A stretch of 64,000 bases of DNA from Sequoia sempervirens (Eukaryota; Streptophyta; Pinopsida; Cupressales; Cupressaceae). Positions 43,695-55,701 of this stretch are shown in pieces. A program made the translations under genes and the position numbers. The stretch spans positions 1 to 64,000 of the forward strand of contig VDFB02018548.1 in NCBI GenBank assembly GCA_007258455.2. The letters are read 5' to 3'. Numbering within the stretch: position 1 is the stretch's first letter; every line of letters begins with the position of its first letter. A model generated the notes under the pieces. It made no database searches. It was not told the DNA's origin and worked only from the letters and a program-made list of their open reading frames with translations.

Positions 43695-45271
43695 TGTAAG
43701 GAAAATAAGATGCGGAAAATAATTCTCCTAACATCAATACCTCAAGAAAGAATGCAGATACACTTTAAATTTACAATTACAGTAAAGTTAAGATGCACTA
43801 TGAAACAGATTACAGAAATAGAGTTTTGACAATCACACAAGAACACCAGATATACTTGGGAAAACCCTTACGGGAGAAAAACCCACCACACCAAGAGAAA
43901 TCACTTTGTATTAAAGTAATTGAAATTACATACAATTACAGACTTATCTTTCTGGTGTCATTATATAGCAACAATCATCATGAATATTATTCAAATAGAA
44001 ACTTTCAAGTTACAGCCTCTATAGATTAGAATTCATTCACTAATCAACAACAATCTGTCAAATCAACCAACAAACCAATCGATAATCCAACCCAATAAAA
44101 AACTGCTATCTCAGAGTATATCCATGTCAAACTCTGTCTGTAGAACTTCCTCTCAGAACCGTTGCAGCTAACTATCTTCCAACTGTTCACATTTGGCTCC
44201 TCCTATTCATCCATGAGTTGCCACATCGGAAGGTCTTACTTGGTCAACAAAATTCGCACTATGTAGGCATCTCGGTGAGACACTAACAGTGTCTCGCCGA
44301 TTCCATAGATCCTTCATACCGATGTCGCCAAGAGTCTTAGTTATCGCTAAGACATTCTATCAAGCTCCATAAGTTACACTGAGTCACCAAGCAGTTGTCC
44401 AGACCTATCGCTTTCGCCAGGAGATCATTGCGAGTCACCAAAGGTATACCAAAGACACAAGTCATATCGAGCTCCAAAAGATAGTCGGCAAGACTCACAT
44501 TTTTCGCCGAGAGTTCATAGCGAGACAGAAAAGTTACCCCCAAGTATTCATCCATCACCAAGACATTTCCCTTCACTGAGAGATCATTCTGAACTCCATA
44601 TGTTACCCCGAAGGTTTCCAACACAAAGCACTGTCGGTGAGACATGTAACTCTCGCTAAGACTTCTCACCGAGCCTGCCGAGTTACTCTGATGATCTACC
44701 TTTGAATCTTCGTCTGTGAGACATTTGTTCATTGGTAAGACTTCTTACCGATAGACCACAAGATACGCTGAAGAGAATAACATGTAGCATACAGTCGGCA
44801 TGACACTTATCAATTGCTAAGAGTTCTTAGCGAACCCTTAGTGCTATCCCGATGATTCCAAGTGTGTTCCCGTTGGCAAGACTTTCACGGTTCACTGAGA
44901 CGTCTTCCCAGATCATTATCTGAAGACTTCAATACATACGTTGTCAATGAGAGATTAACACTTTGCTGAGACTTCTTAGCGAGAACCCTCAGTTATCCCA
45001 AAGCCCGTAGTCGCCAAGAGTCTCCCCGACTAATGATTGAATGGCCTATTGGCTAGAGGTCTCCCGAGCGCTATGAGGTCATAATGAACACACTATGTCC
45101 CAGCGATAGACTCCACAGTGTAACCTTTTAGCAAGACTTCTGCAAGGTCACAATGACCTGTTCAAAACAGAATGATACAAACTGCTTGTCGGCTAGACAT
45201 TGAAGCTGTCACACTGACTTGGCTCTAATGGAGGTTTCATCCTGTATAGTTTGAGGCACATATTTCCAACA
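43695..45271 (-). repeat. 5' LTR of the copia element
   Basis: This 1577 bp copy aligns along its whole length with 37944-39527, with scattered substitutions, many of them C/T or G/A. It carries the same dense array of CGGTGAGAC/TCACCGAG-type motifs (about 44260-45060). Confidence 0.93.
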
Positions 45272-45276
45272 AGAAC

Positions 45277-45420
45277 TTATACTTCATCTGATCTTTGTCA
45301 TCCCTTCCATGGGGTGCCTTACCTTTTTTGTTTCCTTTATCTTTCTCCACGACCTCTCCCTAAGGTCTTGCACTTGATTCCATATATCTTGTAGGAAAAA
45401 GAGAGGTGAGCACAATCAAG
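45277..45420 (-). pseudogene. U3-encoded protein, N-terminal part (3' LTR copy)
   Basis: The minus strand encodes the segment equivalent to 60055-59937 of the other copy, with the ATATATGGAATCAAGTG start region at about 45380-45395. Copia insertion at 37943/45277 splits it from the central part. The upstream splice-acceptor-like tract reads TTTTTCCTACAAG here and TTTTTTCTGCAG in the other copy. Confidence 0.5.
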
Positions 45421-47172
45421 CACAAAAACATGGGAGTGTTAGCCAAAACCTTGTAAATGGATTTATATTGGATAATTTAGCATATGAGAAATCTAAAAGA
45501 TAATCCAAATTGACATTAGCCATTCATAGGAGGGAGTTTGAATGATTTGTGTCCCAGGGGTCAGACCTCCCTGGCTTGATGGGTATTTTAGAGGAGCCGC
45601 AGGAGGGATGAAACTTAGGGCACGATGGCCCGCCTATCTTGACTCATCTTCAAATTTGGGAAATTTGAAGGGTCCATTGAGGAAAGCACCCTATTTCAAC
45701 ATGTGGATCAAAGTCAATTTCTTAATTGTAGGGCACTTGGATCATCTCTTGAGCATTCAGAACTAGAGAGGAGGTTTGTTGTTTGAGTCTTCTATTTAAA
45801 ACGGCTCTGGCAGGATGTTGTTCTGGGGGTGGAGTTTCAATGGGTGGGGCCCTTAGCTCTGGAAGGTGGTAGCAAAGTTCCTCTCGCTCAGGCATCACAC
45901 TTATCTTTAGGTACTTTAGGTATGAGGAGGTGGAAAACTGCTAGGTGTTTTCCACTTAAGTTGGTGGATGTCAGGTGGAGGCAACCCACAGAATTGGGCC
46001 TGGATGAAGACATGGTCGCTTATCTTGTGTTTACCATTTTTTGAAAGTTCTATAGTCGTGGCAAGGTCAGGCTCCGAGTCACGAGAGGACAAGAGCAGTT
46101 TTCCATTTCGTAATGGCAAAGTTAGGACAAAGTCCCAAAGATGGAGGTTTGCGGGGGACGACCCGCCGAAGGCTAACTACTTGGTGATTTTCACTTTGCA
46201 TTCAAACAGTCATCATGGAACTGGGACCCAAACAATGGAAAGATGCTACTTGGAAGTCATAAGAGACTGTGCTGCCACTGCGGCGGCCCGTGGATGGAGG
46301 TCCGCTAGCCGAGACCCGAACAACAAAAGGAAAATGGTTGTTTGTAGGGTCCAAAGTGAAGGCAACTGATGAAGATAGGTTCCAGAATTGATGGTCGAAG
46401 GAATGGACTGTGAAAGCTGCTTGAGACAGGAGGATCAACACGATGACTCGCATACAAAATCCTGTAGGATAGGACCCGAGATGGCCATGACTTAAGATTT
46501 TGCAAGAGTTTGTCTTATAAGGCAATTTGAAGGATAGGGTTCGAAGCATAGGAGGGTCGGGATCAGAATTTCATTTGAAATGGTGGATAGTAAGCAGCAC
46601 CCTAGGAATAGAGTCCCACAGGCATGGACCCAGGCATCTTTGTTTGACCCAGTTTCAGTTTGCAAGATTTTGGCTAAGTTTCAACAGTAAGAGGATGGAG
46701 TCTTCCCGCGATGGTGGCCCCAAATGATAGGTTCGCCATTTGCAAGTTTGGTTCAGTTTTCTAATGGTGGCGATGACAATGGGAGATCACAGGCTCGAAG
46801 CTTGCAGAAGATCTGGTTCGTGAACAACAGCTGGGAGCTCAAGTTTAGCATTCAATTTGTGAGCCAAGTTTGAGGTTTCTCAAGGTTCGGGCACATGGGT
46901 TTTGGGCACCATGTTTTTCTCTATCTAGTTCATGTGTTTTTCCTCCTTTCAATTTATTGTTTTACCAGAAATCAAGGAAAAAATAAAACGAGGTGCGGAC
47001 AAAAGACTTACCTCAAGAACCCGATGAAGGAGGAAAACAAATCAGCTAGCAAACACACTGGATCGACGATGAAACTTGTTAGGCTCGGAGGCGGCGTGGG
47101 GAGATAGCTCTTTGATTGGCTCTGATTCGCTCTAAGCAAATTGACATGTGAAAATGACAGTTTAGAGCTTGC

Positions 47173-47704
47173 TATATATAGAAAAGAAGGCATTAGATGA
47201 AACCATTAAATGATCATACGAAAGACCAAACGTTGGTGGGCTATAATTTCAAAAATGGTTGCAGGAGCTTTGGGGTCCAATGGTCGGACGACCATCGATG
47301 GATGGAAGTTAGATTGCTTAATGAGAAGCAGACGTCTGAGCTCCAACAAGAGGAACTCTACCAGAGAACGATCGTTGGGAGCGACGAAGAGGTGACAGAA
47401 GTCTGGGAGGGGAAACTTGACCGGGTGGGTCCAATGGGCTCTGTGGACACTAGCCTTAAAACACTAAGGGAAATATAAAATGGGGACCCGCCAAGACTAA
47501 GAACTTTGAAAATTTGAGGGGGTGAAACTTGGTCAACTCGAGATGAACTCTTAGGGACCCGTTGACCATTTTGAACACTAAAATAGGGGGCATGTAAAAT
47601 GAGATGAAAACAAAATGACCCAACGAGGTGAAGGAAAGAGAGGGTCCCTGTTTCGAATGGGGCTTGTGTGCTAAAGGCATAATAAATGGCGACTCTGCTA
47701 GGGA
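47173..47704 (+). other. Plus-strand LTR relic: TATA box and primer-site-like motif inside the giant LTR
   Basis: The plus strand has GCTATATATAGAAAAG at 47171-47186, kept in the other copy at about 61837-61850. About 500 bp later comes TGGCGACTCTGCTAGGGA at 47687-47704, after a CA at 47678-47679. TGGCGACTCxGCTGGGG is, to my knowledge, a plant gypsy primer site complementary to tRNA-Arg. Promoter, CA end and primer site in that order look like the end of an LTR in the opposite orientation to its host. No plus-strand gag follows. Confidence 0.4.
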
Positions 47705-47891
47705 ACACTCTCGAGCATTATAAGGATAAGTATTCATTTAGAACCCAGAATCTGTGGTTTTGTAGACCAAGGGCCAACTTCCAAAAGTGAACTAAGAGAA
47801 CGAGATCCTTAACTGAGTCAACCCAAGAAAAATCTCAGAAGTGTGTGTTCAATGAATTCATTCATTTCCCTTAGAAACTGTGACAAACAAC

Positions 47892-48010
47892 CATCCATAG
47901 CCCCAACAGAGTTGTCATTGTGACCCCACGGATATTGCTCTACTACCAGCTTGGCATCCATAGCCTCGGTAGAGTTATCCGCACACCCATACGGTTGCTT
48001 GATTTCATCA
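47892..48010 (-). repeat. 63 bp tandem duplication near the LTR edge
   Basis: Two diverged copies start CATCCATAGCC at 47892 and 47955. The 63 bp period is a multiple of three. On the minus strand it gives a repeated QPYG..DNSTEAMD / QYPWGHNDNSVGAMD pattern in an 81-residue open segment (48063-47818). Confidence 0.7.
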
Positions 48011-48539
48011 TTTTCTTTTCTTTTCTTTCTTTTGATATTTCTTTTAACACTTTCTCCTTTCACTCAACTGTGTAAGAACTGAAGCCTACTATGGGTTTGG
48101 GAATCACAGTGGTCACTGGAGTGGACTTGAGATTTTTGACTTACTAAGTCATCATAACAGTAGCTGTACAACTCTTTGGAAATAATTGATATGTGTTTTG
48201 TGCTGGATCTGAGATGGATGTAAGAAGAAGACTCAACCAAGGGTTAGTTTTTACAACAAATTTCAAGCATGGAAGTCATTTTGAGGTAAGTATTAGGGAC
48301 CAATGGTTGAGAGTGAATAATTAGCCAAAGAACACTACGGATGAACAACAGAATGAGCCATTCATTGAATGAGCACAACCATCGCAGCAAAAATGAAGAA
48401 CACCCTCGTCAAAGAAAAATAGTTAGGAAACGAGCAAAAACAAAGCGAAGCAACGCAAAGCAGTGAAATGAAAGAAAACCAAGAGCAGCCTAAACTAACC
48501 TATATACAAGTATTTATAGGAACAACTCTAAAAGAGCTC
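48011..48539 (-). other. 3' untranslated region and candidate polypurine tract of the giant gypsy
   Basis: This lies between the end of integrase (about 48540) and the proposed LTR start. The A/G tract at 48033-48011 is the best PPT candidate. A TATAAATA string occurs on the minus strand near 48516, probably by chance. No other gene is seen. Confidence 0.45.
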
Positions 48540-49590
48540 AAGATTGGAAGTAATTCTTTAGGTGTTGCCCATTGATAGGCAACGAGACATCCTCACCAGT
48601 TAAGGTCTTTAGTCGGAAAGCATTATCTCCAAGGATTTTAGCTATTTGAAAGTTCCAAGCAAGAGCTTGTCGAATTTTTTATGTCCCCCTTTCTTCTCAT
48701 GGTCCTTGTCCCAACATAGGATTAGATTAGTGATTCAGAAGGCCTTGATTTTGGCTCAGCAGTTGAACCATCTCTTGACTACACCCTGATGTTTGACAAA
48801 ATTTTCTATTGCACGATCTCGTACTTCTTCCAAATGTAATAGCTCAGCGAAGCGAGCTTCTCTACGATCCCCTCCTTCATAAAATTCATTGATGAACTAG
48901 AGGGTGGGGATTTTCAGGTGGATCGGGAATATAGGCTCTAATTTATAAACAAGGTGGAACAGGGAATCACTGAGGGAAGCCTTGCGATGTGTGTGATCTG
49001 CCCAAAGGGAAAAATGAAGCTGGGTGTGCCGGTCCTTGAGATTCCTATGAGGCAATTTTTTAATCACAGTGATCAAGTTTTTGTTAGTGGACTCTATCAG
49101 GCCATTACCCTGGGGGTAATAGTTAGATGAAAACTTGAGGAAAATTCCATAGTCAAAGTCCCAACTAGAAAAATTGAGTGAGGAAAATGCAGGGCCATTA
49201 TCACACACCAATATATAATGGCAACCAAAATGATTCAAGATAAAACTTTCAAGAAAATTTGTAACCGCCTCTATTGTACATTGCCTATAGGAAATGGCTT
49301 CTATCCATCTAGTGCAATAATTAGAAGTAGTTAGAATGTATTTATGTCCTGCAGATGATGGCAGGCTTACCAGACCAATGAAGTCAAGACCCCATTATGT
49401 GAACGGTCTTGCCTCCAAAACTAGTTGCAATGGGACAACAACGTTCTTTTTCCTAGTTGCGGCGGTCTGGAAGATGTGGCATGTGCGAGCATGGTTGTGA
49501 GTTTCCTTGAAGACTGTTTGCCAATAGTAACCCACTCATAGGATCTGATGAGTAGTCGAAGGGCCAGATCCATGACCAGTACCAAACTTG
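48540..49590 (-). pseudogene. Giant gypsy integrase
   Basis: Across several short frames the minus strand reads VGYYWQTVF and HARTCHIFQ (remains of the HHCC finger), then GLDFIGL, LVCDNGPAFSSL and YYPQGNGLIESTNK, which supply D, D and E of the catalytic core. DNGPAF is more usual in some plant gypsy lineages than DNGxxF. The C-terminus reads FKIAKILGDNAFRL and GEDVSLPINGQHLKNYF at about 48600-48545. The enzyme would insert the cDNA. Stops at 49420 and 48897, among others, inactivate it. Confidence 0.8.
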
Positions 49591-50057
49591 TCATGAAATT
49601 CATTCAAAAACCAGTCAGCTTCTTCTTTCCCAAGGCATCTCAAATAGACACCTTAGTGATTCCTCTTGTACAGTATGGATCCCTGCAACATGTAGCTGCT
49701 ATTTTTCAGTCTGAGGGCATGGTTTTGAACTCCCTACAAGTGAGGTGGGCACTTGTGGTTCAGAAAATAATAGACTATGTCATTGTACCGTTCCCCTGGG
49801 GAGACATCCTCAAGCTGGTACTGCTATATTGTAAGTTTAGGTCTCGCCTCAGTTGTTATTTTTGCTATTGTTCGGGTGAGTTCCTGTCCTCTCACTAATT
49901 TCATTGGCTGAATTTTCATGTCGTACTCTTAGAACAGGGTAATCCACTTTTCTCTTCATTCCCCCAACTCATTTTGCATAAGCAACATCTTGATCATTGG
50001 GTCAAGAACTATGGAAAACACCTTATTGTGCAAGATGTAATGCCTAAACTTCTTAAC

Positions 50058-50441
50058 TCATTTGAAAAGAGCATATGATTGCTTCCCCACATTGTGGTAC
50101 CTTAGTTTAACATCTTTCAAGGGAGCACTCATAAAAGCAATCGGGTGCTCACTCCCTTCGTTATCCTTTTGGGTCAAAATACTAGCACACGAGTGATCTG
50201 AAGAAAAGGAGTAAATGTAGAATGGCTTTAGATAGTCTGGGCTGACTAAAATAGGTGCCTCAAAAATTGATTTCTTAATTTCTTCAAAGGCTTGCTTTTC
50301 TTCTAGGTTCCACTCGATCTTAGAATCTTGTTTCAGCATGGCATTAAGTGACTTGACGATTTCAACAAAGCCTGTGATGAACTTTCTGACGGAGTTTATC
50401 TTTCCGAAGAAAGACTTCAATTCTTTCTTGCTGCCCAACAA
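50058..50441 (-). pseudogene. Giant gypsy RNase H
   Basis: This 127-residue open segment begins with the end of RT (LGSKKELKSFFGKINSVRKF, WNLEEKQAFEEIKKSI). It continues into the RNase H with PFYIYSFSSDHSCASILTQ, HPIAFMSAPLKD and RYHNVGKQSYALF. The usual catalytic DAS is SSD here, so the active site appears to be lost. No second RNase H was found. Confidence 0.82.
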
Positions 50442-50459
50442 TGGGATTCTCAGTAGGGA

Positions 50460-51318
50460 TTGAATGCGCTTAGGGTCAATGGAGATGCCTCATTCTAAAA
50501 TAACATGCCTAAGTAATTTCCCTTCAGTGACCTTGAAGATGCACTTCTTCCGGTTAAGGGAAACTCCAAATTCCCTACACCTCTAGAATACTTTGCATAA
50601 GTCGAAGACATGGTCGCTCCGCTTCTTTGAAAACATGGCCTAATCATCCATGTAGATGATTATGCACTTTCCAATTAGATATTTGAAGGCTATGTCCATA
50701 GCCCGATGAAAAGTGGCACCGACATTGATGAGCCCGAATGGCATTCTTATATAGGAAAAATTGCCCCACTTGGTGGTGAATGTTGTTTTATGGTGGTCTT
50801 CGTACTACACCATCACTTGGTTGTACCTAGAGTACCCATTGAGGAAGGACATCATTTGTGAGCCATTGACGATTTGTAGTACCTCATCCAGTGATGGTAG
50901 TGGATAGTTGTCCTTCTTCGAAGCTCTATTCAAATTACAGAAGTCCACACACAATCTGATTTCTCCATTCTTTTTTCTAACCGAGACCAATTTGGAAACC
51001 CATGTAGAGTGCCTGATTGGAAAGATTATTCTAGCTGAATATGAAATTGGTGCAATAAAATTGAATTCTGTGAGCGAAAAATTACGTCTTACCTATGGGG
51101 CTGATAATTTTGAACCCGACGCTAACTCCTCGTTTGGATTTGGACCCATCCAAGCGTAGAGTCCAAAAATTAGGTGAGTCCTTAACTTCAGGACCAATGA
51201 GGTGTGGCCTCTCCTTTAGTTTCATACTTGCATCAGAGGTTTCCTGGATAGGTGTTGGTTGAGTGGAGTCTACAACAAGTTGCTTTGTCAACAATTCTTC
51301 TTTAGGAGTGACCTGCAC
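50460..51318 (-). pseudogene. Giant gypsy reverse transcriptase
   Basis: Segment 50990-50805 carries VSVRKKNGEIRLCVDFCNLN, KDNYPLPSLDEVL and MMSFLNGYSRYNQV. The block is normally FSxLDGxSGYNQ, so the first catalytic Asp has become Asn. Near 50654-50643 CIIIYMDD is followed by a stop. Frames between these blocks are broken. The part toward 51318 is the PR-RT linker. Confidence 0.82.
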
Positions 51319-51983
51319 TTTGATATTCTCCAGTGTTGTTTGTCATAAGCAACACTCAAACTCAGAGTGGGAAGCATTGTGTACCCTGCACCAATTAGGC
51401 AGTAGGAGTTCTTTGAAATTCATTCTTGCACCCAAGCTAAGCTGATTTTGTATGCATCTTTCCATAATGTCTCAGAATCCGGCTAGCAATCCTAAAGTTC
51501 CATCTTCAGGGGGCTCCTCATCATCAATTTCCACTAGCATTTATGTGCTCTGAGGTGTATGGGACAAATCGATTAGAGGGCTGCATTGGACCAGGAGAAC
51601 TTATGCAACCATCCCCTCTCATGAATCTTCCAACTTTTCTTGATATGAGAGTAGTTCCCCAGCTCGGTCTCAGCAAACAACATCTCATTCAGGTTGTTCT
51701 ATTCGGTTATCATGAACTTTATATGTGGCTCATGATCTACACGGATATGATTTGGTAGTCCCTTCCATTGTAGCCACATGAGAGAGTGATCCGTTGCAGC
51801 ATATCCATTCAACGTTCTAGTGAAGTCTCACCCAAGGATAATCCCATAGGTGTCAGGGGTCTTTCCCACCTGAATGTCAATGACTTGTTGTACCCTTGGA
51901 TCTACAGTGATTTGCATTGGGATCCGATTCATTTCTCCCATGATATTAACCTTTTTCCTATCTAGTTGAGTCACTTTTCTCCT

Positions 51984-52274
51984 TCAAGGTGTGGGGGTAA
52001 TTCCAAGAGTTGTGCACACTACTAGGGGCATGACATTGGCTGACACTCCCGAATCAAGCAAGCAATTGTACAAATTCTTTCCAAATATCCAGATGGTGGT
52101 GAGGAAGGGCAGTGTTTCCAAATTTCCTTGGAAGAGGCTCATAGGTGTGTCCACTTGAGCTACTTGGGATTTGTTCTTGTCGCTAGCCTTGTCCTTAGTC
52201 TTCCCTAAGGGCTGATCCTTGGGGATTTTCCTATTATTCTGATTTGATTCCTTTGTAGGTTGCTTACCTATCAA
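51984..52274 (-). pseudogene. Giant gypsy protease
   Basis: A 96-residue open segment has NLYNCLLDSGVSANVMPLVV and CTTLGITPTP. DSG is the aspartic protease active site, and the (S/A)NVMP continuation is usual in plant gypsy proteases. The upstream part is Lys/Gln-rich. It would cleave the Gag-Pol polyprotein. Confidence 0.8.
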
Positions 52275-52742
52275 CTAGTTTTGAGGAAGATATGCCTTCT
52301 TACCATGAATTTATTGAATGACAGGCTCACACAGAGGGTCCTCAAAAGAGACTCTTTTAGCTGGTAGTTCCTATGTCTCCTTAGAAGAAGGGGTTCCATT
52401 AATAACCCTAAAGAAGGCATGCCTGACTGCAGGAACCTTGAGTAATTGAAAGGAAGATAAGTTGATCTTGACTTTCTTGAACTCCTCCATGATATACTTT
52501 CCCATTTGTTTAATTTTGGTTTTGAAGGCTCTACCTATGGCAAAGCTAGTGGGTTGGGCTTGTGTCTGGCTTGGCTAATTCTAGGGCTGACCTTGAGGCT
52601 AGTTTTGTGGCTGATTTTGTGGCCTATCCTTGTTGAGGTATTGAGTGGGCACATGAGGAAGACTAGGATTATTGTTGGCATTAGGGTTAGGAAGGGTGAT
52701 AAAGTAATTGGGTGGAGTGGAAGTCATAAAAGTTCCACCCAC

Positions 52743-54763
52743 CTATCTATTTCTAGGGTAGTAGGGAGTCACTCTCTGGTGGAACATATGAACCTCATCT
52801 ACATATAATTCCTCCTCATCTATTGGACCATTTTCTACTGAATCAAAAAGTCGAGACAAGGTTTGCTCATTACTTACCTCTTGGATTTCATCCTCTTTTG
52901 GTGGATCATCCTCGCATTTCGGGACAGTGTTCTCACCTCGTGGGAATGGTGCTAGATTGACCATGAGATAAGAGGAGTCATAGGGCTCGGATGGGACTAT
53001 GTCACGACATCCAACATTATCCACAACATTTTGAACTTTGACTTGGAAGATTTATGTGGCTGTGAGGAACTCAGGGTAGTCCAACTCGGAGTGCCTGCTA
53101 GTTTTGTGAATCTGACACCATCTAGAGAGAGTTGCTTCAACAAGGTACACACCACTAATTATCTTATCTATGCTAACAGGTTGGTCAGGTGGTGTAGGAA
53201 CACCTCTGTTATTGGGCTTAGTATTCTACGTCCTATTCTGTCTTTGGGTCAACCTCCTTTCAAAATTCTGATTAGAATTTTGTCCTTTTTCATAGCTCTA
53301 TCTTGAAGAAGGACCTGCATCACGACCGTCCCTACTTTCTTTGTTGAGGTTGGCTTGAATGCTCCATTGGGAATCTTGGAGTTGATTGTTCTGATTCCTT
53401 AAGTGTGTCATCTCCATGGAAATTTTCTTGATCATTTCGGCTAGCTCATCAAATCGATCTTTCTCAGTGTTACTTGGCTGCGACACTTGATTTTGAAGAA
53501 AAACGGGCAGGGCAGCCAACTAATTTTGATGTGCTGGAGGAAATTTTGGTCCCTATAGATATAATGGTGTTTGAGGCTACTGAGATTATTCCTACTACTG
53601 TTGGGGAGCCTAGGAGTAGGTTTTTTGTTGTTGGGGCTGCAAGTACAAAGGCACAGGAGGCACCTGGTTCATTGGCTATTCTGGATGTGGGACTATGGGC
53701 AGCTGGGGCACCTAGTTCATAAGAGGTGTTTAATGAGTGAATTCTTGGTTGATCCCTTGAACCTACATCAGATGAGCCAACGGACCCAAGGAGGGCAGCG
53801 GACCAGAGATTTTTCGCCCCAAGTCTGTACTAGCAATAATTGCCGCTGCATAAGCGTCCACCATTCTGGTGAGAGGTGGTCGCATTCTCTTTACCAACAC
53901 AGTCGTGAGGTTATCCAATGCTGTGTAGTAAATTGGTAGGGAAACAACATCATTAAGCACATATGGGGCTTGCAACCTTGTGTAGGCTCAGTGGAATCGA
54001 TCGTTGAAGGAGTTGATTGGCTCGTTTATTTCCCTACGGACTGTTGTGAATTGTCGGTATAGCTTCGAAGGGTTGATCGAGATCTTGTATTTCTACAAGA
54101 ATGCATTCATCATCAAATCCGAAGATGTAATGGATCCTATGGGTAAGTTAATATACCAATAGAAGGCCTCTTCCCCCAATGAGTACGGGAACAACCTACA
54201 CGCCACATCTTCCTGATCGATCTACATGTCTTCCAACATTGTTTTGAATATTTTGATGTGCTCCTCAACTATCCTCTGTGGATCCTGAGGATTGAACTTT
54301 GTACAAAATCTCTCTGAATTCTTAGGCATGTCATGGTAGGTGTTGAAGTGCAACAAAGAAGGGTTATTCCCCAGCCAAGCCATAAGGGCAGGCGGAGGTA
54401 GTATTTGTTGTTGAACAGTGACTTGGGGCTACAGAGGGGCAACAACAGTTAGGATTGCACCTTGGACTTGGAGGGGAGGGGAAGGGGAAACACCCCGGCT
54501 GTGGGAAGCAAGAGGTGGAAATGTTGTGTGGTATGGTTGAGTGGAATGGGTGAAGGTGAAGGAAGTCTATTGAGCCTAAGGTGAATGGATGGAGAAGGGA
54601 GGCGAAGGAAAAGGTGAAGTGGGTGGAATGAAGGAGGAAGAATAGGTTGTGTCCCCTCCTTTAGTTCTTCTTGTCCTTGTGGGAGGCTGTAGTTTCTGAA
54701 ATTCCCCTTTGTTTGGAGTAGACCATAAAACTCTTTGAGACCTTTTAGGGGAAAATGAATCAC
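52743..54763 (-). pseudogene. Giant gypsy gag
   Basis: On the minus strand the N-terminal part (54763-54449) is Pro/Ser/His-rich. The retrotransposon gag core follows at about 54330-53960: FNPQDPQRIVEEHIKIF, CRLFPYSLGEEAFYWYINLP, and FTTVRREINEPINSF with stops between. Segments 53975-53763, 53519-53298 (coiled-coil-like, EMIKKISMEMTHLRNQNNQL) and 53024-52743 (acidic) complete it. No CCHC knuckle was found. It starts about 50 bp after the primer site. Confidence 0.75.
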
Positions 54764-54785
54764 CTTGATCTAGCTTAGCTCAAAT

Positions 54786-54801
54786 GGCCCTCCTAGCGCC
54801 A
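54786..54801 (-). promoter_or_regulatory. Primer binding site of the giant gypsy
   Basis: The minus strand reads TGGCGCTAGGAGGGCC, 4 bases after the LTR end (CAATA|GAAC|TGGCGC). It fixes the boundary and orientation of the 5' LTR. TGGCGC-type sites are usual in plant Ty3/gypsy elements. Confidence 0.8.
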
Positions 54802-55692
54802 GTTCTATTGATGGGTTTTTTATGCACCTTCTCAACATAGGTAGTGCATAAGCGCACCACCTCTCTTGAAAGGTAATCTCCAACAACCAGTTGTTGAAAA
54901 TAACCCCAAGGTCTCTCAAGTGTCAGGTCATGACGTTCATGGAATTTATTAGTTGATATTGATGTGATTTTTTTGGTAATCACAGGGAAGACTTATGGAG
55001 TTAAGCTAGAGGGAATGTGAATCTTAAAATGGAGTTCCTGAGATGGGAAGTTAGTGTGCAATTTGTTGCAGGTTCAAAAAACAATCTTAAACTCCTATTT
55101 TATCTTAATATTTGGCTTTACAATGTGCAATGAACCTTAGCATAAGCTACTTATTAAAAAAAAGGAAAAGGGAAAGGAAGAGAAGAGGTTCCTGGATCTG
55201 AAACTAACAATGAATAGTGATCATAGAGGGTTCTACTATGGACAACTTCCTTAAAGCAAAATTTCACTTAACCAGAATAACTCACAACATCATGCAAGTT
55301 GTGCAAGCTTCTAAGGACTGCAAATATTCAACCACTCATTCACCATAAACATGCATGAACAAAAGATAGAACTTTGGAGCAACTTTTAGTTTATGCCCAG
55401 ACTAACTTTACACATCTGTCTACCATTAGTAAACAACAAAAAGTATGGACAAGAAAGGAATCAACACAACAAAAATATTCACAACCATTGAACAACATTA
55501 AGTAATCTATCAAAATAATCTAAAACATGAAGAACAACGATGTAAATCTATCTAAATTAACTATGGGAGATGAACAATGTAACATGCAATAGAAACTCAA
55601 GAGTCCACCAAAAGCCAATGAACTTCTATTAAAATTTCTGCAGCATGCCTTTATAACAACTCAACTCTCTCTTGAAAATGAGAGGAGACCCA

Positions 55693-55701
55693 CTATTTAT
55701 A
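55693..55701 (-). promoter_or_regulatory. TATA box in the giant gypsy 5' LTR
   Basis: The minus strand reads GCACTATAAATAGTGGGTC, matching the TATA box at 27308-27316 in the other copy. It should start the genomic transcript about 0.86 kb before the LTR end. Confidence 0.75.

Larger units (their letters stand above)
37944..45271 (-). mobile_element. Ty1/copia element, full length, decayed
   Basis: It has LTRs at 37944-39527 and 43695-45271, a tRNA-Met primer site and a purine tract, and gag-PR-INT-RT-RH order on the minus strand. The flanking pentamers are GGAAC (37939-37943) and AGAAC (45272-45276), one mismatch apart. The unoccupied site in the other giant LTR copy reads TTGGAACTTATAC near 59933-59945. 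Stops are present in gag, at the zinc knuckle and in integrase, so it is inactive. LTR differences are visibly more numerous than in the Tat element, so it is probably the older of the two insertions. Confidence 0.94.
45277..48010 (-). repeat. Giant gypsy 3' LTR, block 3 (5' end of U3)
   Basis: Up to 47298 this is collinear with about 59937-61964 of the other copy. Beyond that point the partner is cut by the chromovirus, so the edge is inferred. I place it at 48010. On the minus strand a tract of A and G (48033-48011, AAAAGAAAGAAAAGAAAAG...) ends there and is followed by TGATGAAATC. That gives an LTR of about 7.9 kb with TG...CA ends. The block is more GC-rich than its surroundings between 45540 and 47120. 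Confidence 0.65.
48011..54805 (-). mobile_element. Giant Ty3/gypsy element, internal region
   Basis: Minus-strand order is PBS (54801-54786), gag, protease, RT, RNase H, integrase, PPT: the Ty3/gypsy order with integrase last. Direct copies of a sequence of at least 7.2 kb flank it, so the LTRs are longer than this 6.8 kb interior. Gag to integrase is broken by many stops and frameshifts. The integrase ends LPINGQHLKNYF with no chromodomain, which argues against a chromovirus. Confidence 0.85.

Noticed and set aside
47687..47704. Start of a plus-strand gypsy element after the primer-site-like motif
   Set aside because: No plus-strand gag or pol follows; all coding motifs downstream are on the minus strand. 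I kept it only as a relic.
48510..48525. TATAAATA on the minus strand just after integrase as an LTR promoter
   Set aside because: It lies upstream of the best PPT candidate and far from the TATA boxes shared by both LTR copies, so it is probably chance.
53474..53939. Plus-strand frames of 82 and 122 codons
   Set aside because: They are antisense to the gag region of the giant gypsy and carry no recognisable motif.
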